A DNA stretch of 64,000 bases from Bradysia coprophila (GCF_014529535.1 NW_023503374.1:4154001-4218000), one strand, 5' to 3'; shown: positions 1-11,800, counted from the first letter of the stretch. The notes: generated by a model not told the origin, from the sequence alone. Numbers and translations: made by a program.

Positions 1-22
1 CAATAACTGGTCCGATCATTTT
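1..22 (-). pseudogene. Odorant receptor exon fragment at window edge
   Basis: The first 22 bases are identical to the 5' end of the odorant-receptor relic exon at 6312-6333, including the TAG acceptor just beyond it. This is therefore the start of a second copy of that exon, running off the left edge on the minus strand. Nothing can be said about the rest of this copy. Confidence 0.5.
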
Positions 23-194
23 CTACAATTCGTGATGTTTGAACGAAAAAAATTACAAATAATACAATTGGCCGATATGTCAAATGATGTTGAAAAAGAC
101 ATTGGTTGAACTGTATCTTTTTCTTTTATTTGTCAATTTGGAAAACAAACCATCCCGGTGCATTCGTCTTTGATTTCCGTTTTGTGTTCAAGTT

Positions 195-2798
195 TTACCA
201 AATTTTGCTGCGTTTGGGAATGAATTTCATAGCAGCTTCACATCTGTCCGAGCCTCCATCAGTCGATGGTAATTAGTTTGAAAAAACTTTAAATCTCGAA
301 AGTAAAGTTTTCACTGTCCTGCAAAGGGTGTTAATTGTAGCAACTGACGATGTGCAGACCACACTGGCTTAAGACCGCTGTTAACACCTGAGGTTGAAAC
401 AGCAGATCTTGTCTTGTTCATGGAAATATTTCATCACTTTTTCAGATTGTCTAAAAAGGTGAAATAAATGAAAAAGTGAGTGAGAAACATCCTCGAGACT
501 ATTGCAAATGGGAACAATTGATGAGTATATGGATGTATGAGCATTGAGCCGATATAGACGCATAAAAAGTAATAAATCATGAATCATTTCTTACAAGTAA
601 TATATTTTACATAAAAACAATTTACAACTGCATGTCGTACAATTATTTTCTTACATTCTAAAATCACATTTTTGAGGAGATGGCCACATTCGTAACTGGT
701 GCGATGTTTGATGGAGTGTATCTGTAATAAAGAGAATACCATTATCTATCTGGATGGGTATAACAATCAATGAAATTAATTGAGCAAATAAAACGCTTAC
801 TGATGTGAACCTTCATGCTGCACCTTACGTTTCATATATTCATTTATGGATATTCTTTTCTTTGTCGGAATATTCGAATCAATGTCAACGCCCGAACCAT
901 TATTGGAAGATTGGTGGGATCTTTTCCGGTTGAGATACTCGTGGATGCTGATTTTGCGAGTACCGGCCGGCGCTTCTTTATGATCAGTTGGTGCACAGTT
1001 TTCGGTTTTAATATTTTGGAGTTGTTGTTGCGGCGACGTCTTCACTTCAACGGTGTTGGAGTTTTCAGCTGGTGGCAGGTTTTCGATATCAATATTTTGG
1101 CGTTGTTGCTGCGGATGGGTCTTCAACGCAACACTATTGGCATTTCTGATGTTTTGTTGTAGCTGTGGTGGCATCTTCAAGTGTTCGTTGTTAGCATTTG
1201 TAGTGTTTGGTATTTTGCCGTTCGGTAATGTTGGGATACGATTACTGCATTTTTGTGTCATTGACGGTTCAAGCACGTTCATCTTTGGCTTTTCTCGTTT
1301 GTCGTTCAAAAATTGTTGAAATTTAAGCGAATGCTCTTGAACATGGAAAATTCGCTTTCTCGTTTTTGAATTGCGTCGTTTTTCTAGATTTGGTTTTCTT
1401 TGCGCTACAGCCATTGAAGCCAAAATTGCTTTTGTAAAATCATCCAGATTGTTATTTACTTCTTCAGCACAGTTTGGTGAATTCTGAGTGGCGATGTGAG
1501 TGTTCCGTGCACTGGAATGATTTTCCATCTTTTTATAAATCTTTTGGCCAATTTGCTCTTTATTTTCGTCGCAGGTTTTCACTTCGCCTTTGGATGGTTT
1601 CAGCTTATTTTCTCCGCCTGATTTGACTTTTTCCTCTTTCAATAATTTCATCACGCCTTGTCCATTTGTCGGTTTCAGATCGTTCTCTTTGACTAGTTTT
1701 TCTTTGGCTGGCTTGACGTTTTTTTATTTTGATCGGTTTCACGTCCTTCTCTTTGACTAGTTTTTCTTTGGCTGGCTTGACGTTTTCTATTTTGATCGGT
1801 TTCACGTCCTTCTCTTTGACTAGTTTCGCTTGTTTTACTTTGACTGTTCTCACATCTTCCCGTTTGACCGGTTTCAGGTGCTTTTCTCTGATTTGTTTCA
1901 GGTCCTTGTCTTTGTTCATTTTCACGTCTCTTTCTTTGGGCGCTCTATTATCTTTAACCGATTTAGCCAAGGCCTTCAGTTTATTTTCTGTATCTCCTTT
2001 CGATTGGTGAAACACTGGCTTATCCTTGTTGTAGCATTTCATGAGCGCTGCGAAATTTTTTCCTTGACCTATTCCAAACCCAGTACTGCTCACTGTCGTT
2101 TCGCCCTTTGAATTGTTTAACGGCTTTTCCTGTGATGACGAGATCGGTGGTGCACTGCTTCCTGGTGAAGATGAAATGGATGATTTGGCGTTTTCTTGTG
2201 AAGATGAAGTCGGCGATTCGCTCTGATCGGTGATGTACGCCTCTAAGCTGAAATGATTGCCATCTTCTTCCACATCCTTTAGTACAACGTCTTCGTCGAT
2301 GTTGAATGTGACAAAGTTGAACAAACCGTCAATCAATTCGACAGGTTCGTCTGGTTCATCTGGTGTGAGCGTATCTGATCTGGCTGGATCGTCTGATAAG
2401 AGCACGTCTGGTGTGAGTACATCTGATGTGGGTAAGTCGGTTATAGGTGTGGTGTCATTTTCATTCCTTTCGTTGGATCTTGACATATATGACATTGGTT
2501 GAGGAGAGTCGGTGGCTGTTTGTGATTCTGATGACTGTGGCTCGGATGTGGGCTGAGCTTCAGGGTTTTTGCTGATATTGCGCTCCGTTGCGTAGTTTCT
2601 GGTTTCAGCTTCGCTATCACTGCAGTCACTATAGTCGCTATCTTCATTTTCGGATGAATAGAAGTGATCCGGATCGATGGCAACGATCTCGATGTTGAGG
2701 GGCACAATCTGAAAGAGAAAAAAATTGTTACATCTATTGGAATCAGAATTTTTAAATTAAATTGATTTACTTACATTTTTTAACTTGTTTGATTCCAT
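195..2798 (-). pseudogene. Lysine-rich nuclear protein, frameshifted copy
   Basis: This has the same three-exon structure as the open copy at 6506-9107: exon 1 at 2775-2798, exon 2 at 801-2708 and exon 3 at 195-243. A run of seven T at 1719-1725 replaces the TTTTCT of copy 2, which adds one base. The frame is lost inside the 63-bp lysine-rich repeat, about half-way through the protein, and the shifted frame ends at a stop near 1605. Outside this point both reading frames remain open. About six substitutions separate the two copies, and all those I saw change an amino acid. The copy may be a young pseudogene, an allele, or an assembly error in a homopolymer. The C-terminal part carrying the two KISI-type motifs would not be made in frame. 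Confidence 0.75.
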
Positions 2799-3520
2799 GA
2801 TGCTATGCTGCTAATTATCCTTTTTGTTTTGCTGCTAATTTATTCACCTCACTTTTGTTTTGTCTAAATTTTCCAAAATACTTTGAAAATATCTCTGCTG
2901 TACTGAACAGGTCTTTTCACCTCGAAAGTAAATTTACGATTAAGTCGTCTCAACTTAAATCCTGACTTACGGTCAAAACGCTCACCAATACTACTGCTTT
3001 ACTTGCAACAAATATTTGCTATAAACATTACACAACACATATACACTGACAAGGACAGACTTCATCTTTATAATGGACGAAACTTACCCCAACAATGATT
3101 TTTTCCTACTTATACCATTCGTCTCTTTTACACACATACACATATACGCATAATCCTTTGACTTCGGGCGAAAGACGAAAGAAATAAGAAAAGAGAGAAA
3201 GCAAAGCTAAAAACTCTTACACAAACAGGTAGCGTAATAAATGTTTATTACTCCGGCGTTTCTATTTTTGTAAGTTTTGGTTAGGTTTCAGTAAGTCTCG
3301 TTAATTAGTTTATAATGTTGCAAAAGCTACAGGTACTTCCATTTTGGTTGTACATTTCTATAGAAATTACAAAGCCAGATATGATTTAATGGCCTTATTT
3401 TATTTCCATCAAGGATTAAATGTACCCGTCGGAACCTCATGCTTTTTGTTAAATGCAAAGAATGAGACGCTTTTGTCCATAATATGTATATTTTAGCTGA
3501 CCACGAAGTTAATTACTTCT
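2799..3520. other. Non-coding region upstream of copy 1 gene
   Basis: This is the 5' flank of the minus-strand gene and should hold its promoter. It is nearly identical to 9108-9823. No clear TATA box, initiator pair or open frame was found. It contains a short purine-rich tract near 3170-3210. Confidence 0.4.
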
Positions 3521-3699
3521 TTTTTTGCAATTGTTGTAAATTTGGATATAATTTGATTTTATCAGGATCGTGCGTGCAGCTACGCACGTACACACAGTTC
3601 TTCCGAACGTTTTTACTGTGTTCGTCCTGAAGTAAAGTGGCAAAATGACCCTCGAAAATTAACGATGTCTCATGCTTTCAAAGTCTTAAAAATCTCTCG

Positions 3700-3990
3700 G
3701 CGTATATTGGTCCGGCTGAAAATCCAATTAAGGTATTGGACCGAGGGTTGTGGTCGTTGTGGTACTTGAAATATTTTCAGTCTATCGAAGCTTTATTACT
3801 TGATAATGTTCTTCCTGATGATCAAGCGGGATTCAGAGAAAATCGGGTGTATGTTGAGCAATTGCTGGCAATGACGAACCACAGTGAAGGTTACTTATTG
3901 ATTTGTCCTCCGCCTACGATATGATATGGAGAATCGGCTTCCTTTGGCTTCCCCAAGACCTAGGGTGCTGAATAATATGGTTTCGGTCAA
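3700..3990 (+). pseudogene. Non-LTR reverse transcriptase relic (copy 1)
   Basis: A short plus-strand frame contains the block LPDDQAGFRENR followed by VEQLLAMTNHSE. This is the conserved region just before the catalytic motifs of non-LTR reverse transcriptases, usually read as DQAGFR..RS..DQ. The frame stops at 3922-3924. No catalytic aspartate motif follows in any frame. The same relic is in copy 2 at about 11520-11800, so it predates the duplication. Confidence 0.6.
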
Positions 3991-4512
3991 GGAAGTGTGT
4001 GCGCAGTGCGCATCTATTTTCTTTAACTTGTATAAGAGCGATATGCGTTGTCATAGTATTGTAAAGTTACCTTAAAAAAAAAATTACTGCGAAGCTAACC
4101 ATTGTTAGTAATGTCTGCCTGAGTGAGGTTCATGAATTTGTCGTGATTCGGTTGATGAAGTGGTTGGTGGATGATGGCCTCGACCATACGTTTCTCTACG
4201 ATAGTATTCTGTAATGTACAGAATAATCACAACCTGATTTTCAATTGCGATTCATTTCCTGAAACCGCCTCCTCCTCATAGTAATACCACCCATGTGTAA
4301 ACGATAGATTTTCTGAATCCATTTTCCTTTTTTCAATATTTTTTCATTCAAAGACTTTGATGTCTAAGAATTGTTTTCTAGACTGCTGGGACTTTTACAT
4401 ATTACAGAAAAACTCATCGATTACGTTGTTAGAATCTTTCTTTTTATATATTATCCATATCTGACGTAAAATACCCACGATCACTTTCAACAAGCGTTCT
4501 CTATATTCGAAC

Positions 4513-5073
4513 GAAATAAAGGTTAGGGAATGCACAATGGAGACTTAGAATTTTTTGTAGGGATTTGTAGGGAAATGTGTTTACCTTCTTGTTGTGTAAT
4601 ACACAATGTGTATTGAATGAAGGTGAAATTGTTACTTTGGCACAAAACTCTGAACACTTTGATAAAGCCGACTTAAATTTGGCTGATCTTTTCAAAAAAA
4701 AAAAAAAAACCGTAGGCTACTAAGATTAACTGCCCAAGTTAATTTAAACCAATTTTTATTAGTAAATTTTAAAACATATCAGCGTTGCAATAATGTTGCA
4801 AGTACGTCGCAGGAAAGTTGCAACAACGTTGTAGTAATTTTTCATTTTTACTTCGATGCAACGTTTAAGAAACCTTTCATCGATGCAATCGAAAATATGT
4901 CACGAAAAAGAGAGAGATGCATTTATCATCGAGTTATGGTTATATATTTAAAGATCATAATAGTTCCCGCAGTGATCGACTTGGGTCATTCCTTCCTCTT
5001 TCAAGAGTTATTTCCAGTTTTTGTGTGATTAAACAGTAACACAAACTGACATTGACCAAATGTTTCAATTATC
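4513..5073. other. Spacer between the duplicated units
   Basis: No gene was found. It contains a 15-17 bp A run near 4694. A stretch near 4785-4840 repeats GTTGCAA/TTGTAGTAA-like words and resembles the internal words of the 9824-11434 element, perhaps as a decayed relative. Confidence 0.35.
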
Positions 5074-5079
5074 TTTATT
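5074..5079 (-). terminator. Poly(A) signal of odorant receptor relic
   Basis: AATAAA on the minus strand lies about 40 bases after the odorant-receptor stop codon at 5120-5122. This is the expected place for a poly(A) signal. Confidence 0.45.
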
Positions 5080-5119
5080 GTAAGGACACATTCAGAACCT
5101 CTTGAACAAAAATGTAAAA

Positions 5120-6333
5120 TTATTTCACTAAATTCCGGAGAACGGCAAACATGCTGTAAGATCTGTTGATCACCTATGGAAAAATCAATCATTTTAATTG
5201 TATCAGACACTGCCAACTTCACTCATAATGTGTTACCGTTAAAAAGCTGAATAGAGTCAGTGTGAATATCTTTCCGGTTTTCATTACCTTCGGCCGTTTC
5301 AGGTATTCGAGAAACAATATCATAGTTCTCTTAAACGACTGTGATAGATCGGGCCAGTTCGATGAATAAAGTGCAACGGTCATACCATCATTTGTTAACG
5401 TTAGCAGGGTGCCGAAATAACACGGTAAAAATATCTCGTTTTGGAAAACGCCGAAAAAGCAAACGTAATATGCCAGAGTGATGGTGTCGTCTTCCATCTG
5501 TTGAGAATTCGTAAAATTAATATTACTTTTCACAACCACAAATTCACGCCATAAGAGCGCTACAATATTCAAGAAGGAACGAGCCAGAGTAAGATCGACC
5601 CATTCTCATAAGGAAGCGTTAAATTCGTTCACTTAAAATTCAAATTCTCAGGCGCACTTACGGCGTGAATGAGCGATTGAGTTGCTATCAATGAAAGTGT
5701 AAAACAGGTATGGTCTATCACCCACACGGAGGACATAAAAATTTGATTTCCGCCATGAGGCACACTCATTTTCATATTATTTTGACACACATTGTGAGTG
5801 CGTTTAAGATGAATTTTTCGATTGGCCATACCTGTTATATACTTTCATTGGTTGCTATGACGAGTCGAATGTTGTTTTTACATATAAAACAAAAATGATC
5901 GCACCATTATTATGCGGAATCCGGTCACGCAGAAAATAACGCTGCTACAAAACAATTGAAACAAGAATGGAATGCTGAACACTCGCTCTATATTTGAGAT
6001 GAATCTGAAAATGTATGCAAATGTGTGGTAGATAGACATGTTGACCTTCCATTAAGCACTTCTTCTTCTTCCATTAAACGCTACTCGCCTCATTATAAAT
6101 TTGTGAAGTTTTAGACACTCCAGCAGTTGTATGTCGTGATTTGAGTCTTTTGCAGGATTCTTCGACATTTTGTCGTGGCTAAATGCCAATTTTCTCCACG
6201 CGGTATTTCAATATCTCGATTTGAGCTGTGCAACAAATCATGCAGTAGATCTGAAAATTTTCCAAGCGAACCAATGTGTGGGCACCGAACAGCTGATAGA
6301 AATACACGATCCAATAACTGGTCCGATCATTTT
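5120..6333 (-). pseudogene. Odorant receptor (7tm_6), 5'-truncated relic
   Basis: Four minus-strand exons give about 218 residues of the C-terminal half of an insect odorant receptor, which would normally be about 380-400 residues. The exons are 6089-6333, 5905-6004, 5237-5497 and 5120-5173. Diagnostic blocks are YFYQLFG, CTAQIEILKYR, FLPCYFG, LYSSNWPDLS and a final RSYSMFAVLRNLVK before TAA. In insect receptors this half holds roughly TM4-TM7 and the channel-forming C-terminus. Exon phases fit throughout. The first intron uses a GC-AG pair, with the donor at 6083-6088. An extra A in an AAAA run near 6190 shifts the frame inside the first exon. No exon for TM1-TM3 was found upstream, where the neighbouring gene's poly(A) signal lies only about 100 bases away. 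A broken fragment is the best reading. Confidence 0.75.
5689..5850. mobile_element. hAT-type MITE in odorant receptor intron
   Basis: This 162-bp element has terminal inverted repeats of about 25 bp, beginning CAATGAAAGTG and ending with its imperfect complement. It is flanked by a perfect 8-bp target duplication GTTGCTAT at 5681-5688 and 5851-5858. An 8-bp duplication is the hallmark of hAT transposition. It has no coding capacity and lies wholly within the intron between receptor exons 5237-5497 and 5905-6004. Confidence 0.8.
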
Positions 6334-6435
6334 CTACAATTCGTGATGTTTGAACGAAAAAAATTACAAATAATACAATTGGCCGATATGTCAAATGATG
6401 TTGAAAAAGACATTGGTTGAACTGTATCTTTTTCT

Positions 6436-6441
6436 TTTATT
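6436..6441 (-). terminator. Poly(A) signal of lysine-rich protein gene
   Basis: AATAAA on the minus strand lies about 65 bases beyond the exon 3 stop codon at 6506-6508. This supports the three-exon model. The same signal is present in copy 1 near 125-130. Confidence 0.5.
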
Positions 6442-6505
6442 TGTCAATTTGGAAAACAAACCATCCCGGTGCATTCGTCTTTGATTTCCGTTTTGTGTTC
6501 AAGTT

Positions 6506-9107
6506 TTACCAAATTTTGCTGCGTTTGGGAATGAATTTCATAGCAGCTTCACATCTGTCCGAGCCTCCATCAGTCGATGGTAATTAGTTTGAAAAAACTT
6601 TAAATCTCGAAAGTAAAGTTTTCACTGTCGTGCAAAGGGTGTTAATTGTAGCAACTGACGATGTGCAGACCACACTGGCTTAAGACCGCTGTTAACACCT
6701 GAGGTTGAAACAGCAGATCTTGTCTTGTTCATGGAAATATTTCATCACTTTTTCAGATTGTCTAAAAAGGTGAAATAAATGAAAAAGTGAGTGAGAAACA
6801 TCCTCGAGACTATTGCAAATGGGAACAATTGATGAGTATATGGATGTATGAGCATTGAGCCGATATAGACGCATAAAAGTAATAAATCATGAATCATTTC
6901 TTACAAGTAATATATTTTACATAAAAACAATTTACAACTGCATGTCGTACAATTATTTTCTTACATTCTAAAATCACATTTTTGAGGAGATGGCCACATT
7001 CGTAACTGGTGCGATGTTTGATGGAGTGTATCTGTAATAAAGAGAATACCATTATCTATCTGGATGGGTATAACAATCAATGAAATTAATTGAGCAAATA
7101 AAACGCTTACTGATGTGAACCTTCATGCTGCACCTTACGTTTCATATATTCATTTATGGATATTCTTTTCTTTGTCGGAATATTCGAATCAATGTCAACG
7201 CCCGAACCATTATTGGAAGATTGGTGGGATCTTTTCCGGTTGAGATACTCGTGGATGCTGATTTTGCGAGTACCGGCCGGCGCTTCTTTATGATCAGTTG
7301 GTGCACAGTTTTCGGTTTTAATATTTTGGTGTTGTTGTTGCGGCGACGTCTTCACTTCAACGGTGTTGGAGTTTTCAGTTGGTGGCAGGTTTTCGATATC
7401 AATATTTTGGCGTTGTTGCTGCGGATGGGTCTTCAACGCAACACTATTGGCATTTCTGATGTTTTGTTGTAGCTGTGGTGGCATCTTCAAGTGTTCGTTG
7501 TTAGCATTTGTAGTGTTTGGTATTTTGCCGTTCGGTAATGTTGGGATACGATTACTGCATTTTTGTGTCATTGACGGTTCAAGCACGTTCATCTTTGGCT
7601 TTTCTCGTTTTTCGTTCAAAAATTGTTGAAATTTAAGCGAATGCTCTTGAACATGGAAAATTCGCTTTCTCGTTTTTGAATTGCGTCGTTTTTCTAGATT
7701 TGGTTTTCTTTGCGCTACAGCCATTGAAGCCAAAATTGCTTTTGTAAAATCATCCAGATTGTTATTTACTTCTTCAGCACAGTTTGGTGAATTCTGAGTG
7801 GCGATGTGAGTGTTCCGTGCACTGGAATGATTTTCCATCTTTTTATAAATCTTTTGGCCAATTTGCTCTTTATTTTCGTCGCAGGTTTTCACTTCGCCTT
7901 TGGATGGTTTCAGCTTATTTTCTCCGCCTGATTTGACTTTTTCCTCTTTCAATAATTTCATCACGCCTTGTCCATTTGTCGGTTTCAGATCGTTCTCTTT
8001 GACTAGTTTTTCTTTGGCTGGCTTGACGTTTTCTATTTTGATCGGTTTCACGTCCTTCTCTTTGACTAGTTTTTCTTTGGCTGGCTTGACGTTTTCTATT
8101 TTGATCGGTTTCACGTCCTTCTCTTTGACTAGTTTCGCTTGTTTTACTTTGACTGTTCTCACATCTTCCCGTTTGACCGGTTTCAGGTGCTTTTCTCTGA
8201 TTTGTTTCAGGTCCTTGTCTTTGGTCATTTTCACGTCTCTTTCTTTGGGCGCTCTATTATCTTTAACCGATTTAGCCAAGGCCTTCAGTTTATTTTCTGT
8301 ATCTCCTTTCGATTGGTGAAACACTGGCTTATCCTTGTTGTAGCATTTCATGAGCGCTGCGAAATTTTTTCCTTGACCTATTCCAAACCCAGTACTGCTC
8401 ACTGTCGTTTCGCCCTTTGAATTGTTTAACGGCTTTTCCTGTGATGACGAGATCGGTGGTGCACTGCTTCCTGGTGAAGATGAAATGGATGATTTGGCGT
8501 TTTCTTGTGAAGATGAAGTCGGCGATTCGCTCTGATCGGTGATGTACGCCTCTAAGCTGAAATGTTTGCCATCTTCTTCCACATCCTTTAGTACAACGTC
8601 TTCGTCGATGTTGAATGTGACAAAGTTGAACAAACCGTCAATCAATTCGACAGGTTCGTCTGGTTCATCTGGTGTGAGCGTATCTGATGTGGCTGGATCG
8701 TCTGATAAGAGCACGTCTGGTGTGAGTACATCTGATGTGGGTAAGTCGGTTATAGGTGTGGTGTCATTTTCATTCCTTTCGTTGGATCTTGACATATATG
8801 ACATTGGTTGAGGAGAGTCGGTGGCTGTTTGTGATTCTGATGACTGTGGCTCGGATGTGGGCTGAGCTTCAGGGTTTTTGCTGATATTGCGCTCCGTTGC
8901 GTAGTTTCTGGTTTCAGCTTCGCTATCACTGCAGTCACTATAGTCGCTATCTTCATTTTCGGATGAATAGAAGTGATCCGGATCGATGGCAACGATCTCG
9001 ATGTTGAGGGGCACAATCTGAAAGAGAAAAAAATTGTTACATCTATTGGAATCAGAATTTTTAAATTAAATTGATTTACTTACATTTTTTAACTTGTTTG
9101 ATTCCAT
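6506..9107 (-). CDS. Lysine-rich nuclear protein with twin KISI motifs
   Basis: I do not recognise this gene with certainty. The three-exon model gives 659 residues. Exon 1 (9084-9107) encodes MESNKLKN and ends at GTAAGT. Exon 2 (7111-9017) holds almost all of the protein and ends at GTAAGC. Exon 3 (6506-6554) adds 15 residues ending KFIPKRSKIW and a TAA. Phases 0 and 2 agree across both introns. The N-terminal 200 residues are acidic and Ser/Thr/Pro-rich. Next come a GFGIGQGKNFAALMKCY block and 21-residue repeats rich in Lys-Pro (VKEKDVKPIKIENVKPAKE). A Gln-rich stretch is followed by two related C-terminal motifs, KISIHEYLNRKR and KRISINEYMKRK. Composition, the basic motifs and the lack of membrane segments suggest a nuclear protein. 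The twin motifs recall the VSLLEYRKRK segment of SETD5/MLL5-type proteins, but there is no SET or PHD domain. Function is unknown. Confidence 0.75.
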
Positions 9108-9823
9108 GATGCTATGCTGCTAATTATCCTTTTTGTTTTGCTGCTAATTTATTCACCTCACTTTTGTTTTGTCTAAATTTTCCAAAATACTTTGAAAATA
9201 TCTCTGCTGTACTGAACAGGTCTTTTCACCTCGAAAGTAAATTTACGATTAAGTCGTCTCAACTTAAATCCTGACTTACGGTCAAAACGCTCACCAATAC
9301 TACTGCTTTACTTGCAACAAATATTTGCTATAAACATTACACAACACATATACACTGACAAGGACAGACTTCATCTTTATAATGGACGAAACTTACCCCA
9401 ACAATGATTTTTTCCTACTTATACCATTCGTCTCTTTTACACACATACACATATACGCATAATCCTTTGACTTCGGGCGAAAGACGAAAGAAATAAGAAA
9501 AGAGAGAAAGCAAAGCTAAAAACTCTTACACAAACAGGTAGCGTAATAAATGTTTATTACTCCGGCGTTTCTATTTTTGTAAGTTTTGGTTAGGTTTCAG
9601 TAAGTCTCGTTAATTAGTTTATAATGTTGCAAAAGCTACAGGTACTTCCATTTTGGTTGTACATTTCTATAGAAATTACAAAGCCAGATATGATTTAATG
9701 GCCTTATTTTATTTCCATCAAGGATTAAATGTACCCGTCGGAACCTCATGCTTTTTGTTAAATGCAAAGAATGAGACGCTTTTGTCCATAATATGTATAT
9801 TTTAGCTGACCACGAAGTTAATT
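9108..9823. other. Non-coding region upstream of copy 2 gene
   Basis: This is the 5' flank of the open gene copy, almost identical to 2799-3520. Promoter activity is expected here, but no recognisable core element was found. Confidence 0.4.
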
Positions 9824-11434
9824 CCCAAGTAGCATTTCATAACCGCGGTTAGAAAATGACTTATTCGTTGCAAACTTTTTCGTTGTCCAACGGTTATGTA
9901 ACGAATAAGTTATGCTCACAATAACTTATTCGTTATATAACCGTTTCACAACTAATTCGTTATCATTAAATTTTTAACGAATTAATGGTACATACAACCG
10001 TTAATAAACGAATAAGTGAATCGACAATTTTTGCCAAAAACTTATTCGTCAATTAACCGTTATGCAACCAATAAGTTGAAGAAATCTCTTTCACTAATTC
10101 GTCGTAAAACGGTTGAGCAACTGATGCATTTTCAATTTTGCGTCAGTTGGAATCAAGATGTCATGCTAAAAAGTTCGCTCGGAATATATAACTATCTATG
10201 AGAGACTTTATGTGTAAAATGTGCTAAATAGTGTTTCAGTTTTGAGTCACTACGTGAAACAATGAAATTTGAAGAATGTTTGTGCTGAAAATTGTTAATA
10301 CTTTGTGAATTGTCGTATTTTTCTAACTTATTGCCAATTCGTAAATCAACATTTTATTGATCAATTTCACTAGTTTTGTTTGTTGCTGTTGTCGAAGTTA
10401 GGTTTCTTATGTCTTGTTAGGTCTCTTGATAGGAGTTAGGGTCGACAACAGTATCTTACAATAAAAGTGAAATTGATGGATAAAACTTTGTTGAATTGAC
10501 ATTAAGACAATACGGTGCTAATTATCAAAGATGTAGAAAAACGAGTGGAAAAACGTGTGACTGACTGAATTGTTGACTAAAATCGAACCGTGAATAAAAT
10601 AAGAACAGTTCACCGTGCCTCTTACTTTAGTTACGCACCAAATGATGAATGATGAATGATGTGTTTCGTACACTTGATTTGATTTAGTCTAAAAGTGTAC
10701 GAGCTGATATGCACATGGTCATGACAAAGGTGCACTGACGAAATCAGCTTGTTTTTTGTTTATGTGATGGAAATACGTTCTGATAAAGAGTGGAGTGAAA
10801 TAGTTAAATTCAATTTTCATTTGTTTTAGAGAATGTTGTGTTTTATTTTACGATGAAGGCCTGTTTCGGGCAGGATGATGCAGCGGTTGAAGAAATTTAT
10901 TTTTCTTCGAGCGCGAATGTATCGAACCAAAATTGATTTTGAAAAGAAGTTTCTTTTCACATTTAATTTTTCATTTAGATGAATGATAATAAATAATTAA
11001 AAAAAAAATCAGTTGAATTGCTGTGCATAAAAACATCTTTACGTATATTGCACATACAATTTTCCAGATAAAACGTGTTCTTGAAAGTGTAGCTATAAGC
11101 TGAAAATAATGATAAACGAAAAAGTTGTGAAACGGTAGTACAACTAATAAGTAAGACGGTATCGAATTTTCAAATGTGATTTATAAGTCCTACGTCGGTT
11201 ATACAACCGTTTCACAACTTTAACCAATTCGTTGTATAACCGTCTTACAACCAATTCGTTACTAGAATCTTACAACTTTCGCAACTGGGCAAAAACCGTT
11301 GTACAACCGTTATTGCAACGTTGTAGCAACGTTGCGACAACTAATTAGTTATTTTGGGTTATCTTCAAATAATTTATAACCGCGGTGTGATAACAGTTGT
11401 ACAACCGAATTTTAACCGTTGAATGCTACTTGGG
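9824..11434 (+). mobile_element. 1.6 kb TIR element, CCCAAGTAGC family, copy A
   Basis: This non-coding element of 1611 bp has terminal inverted repeats CCCAAGTAGCATT / AATGCTACTTGGG. Both subterminal regions are packed with short words such as AACCGTT, ACGAATAAGT and ACTAATTCGTT in both orientations. The empty site is visible in copy 1 of the tandem duplication near 3521-3524. The comparison shows that only the dinucleotide TT was duplicated (9822-9823 and 11435-11436). A second copy lies inverted at 42043-43396. Internal frames do not match between copies, so it looks non-autonomous. The superfamily is not clear; a 2-bp TT duplication is unusual. Confidence 0.85.
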
Positions 11435-11519
11435 TTACTTCTTCGTCCTGAAGTAAAGTGGCAAAATGACCCTCGAAAATTAACGATGTCTCATGCTTTC
11501 AAAGTCTTAAAAATCTCTC

Positions 11520-11800
11520 GGCGTATATTGGTCCGGCTGAAAATCCAATTAAGGTATTGGACCGAGGGTTGTGGTCGTTGTGGTACTTGAAATATTTTCA
11601 GTCTATCGAAGCTTTATTACTTGATAATGTTCTTCCTGATGATCAAGCGGGATTCAGAGAAAATCGGGTGTATGTTGAGCAATTGCTGGCAATGACGAAC
11701 CACAGTGAAGGCTACTTATTGATTTGTCCTCCGCCTACGATACGATATGGAGAATCGGCTTCCTTTGGCTTCCCCAAGACCTAGGGTGCTGAATAATATG
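11520..11800 (+). pseudogene. Non-LTR reverse transcriptase relic (copy 2)
   Basis: This is the same relic as at 3700-3990. The frame is open slightly further, to 11782, because one base differs at the copy 1 stop codon. It carries the same DDQAGFRENR and VEQLLAMTNH blocks and has no catalytic motif. Confidence 0.6.

Larger units (their letters stand above)
1..4512. repeat. Tandem duplication, copy 1
   Basis: Positions 1-3523 match 6312-9823 almost base for base at an offset of 6311, then 6310, then 6309, because of two single-base indels. After that, 3650-4512 matches 11470-13763 once the insertions in copy 2 are removed. Divergence by eye is well under 1 percent, so the duplication is recent or homogenised by gene conversion. 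The right end is the shared string before 4512/13763. The left end lies outside the window. Confidence 0.9.

Noticed and set aside
815..1319. Plus-strand frames opposite the lysine-rich gene (also 7125-7629, 1729-2111, 7900-8420)
   Set aside because: They are antisense shadows of the repetitive, compositionally biased coding exon and have no splice or domain support.
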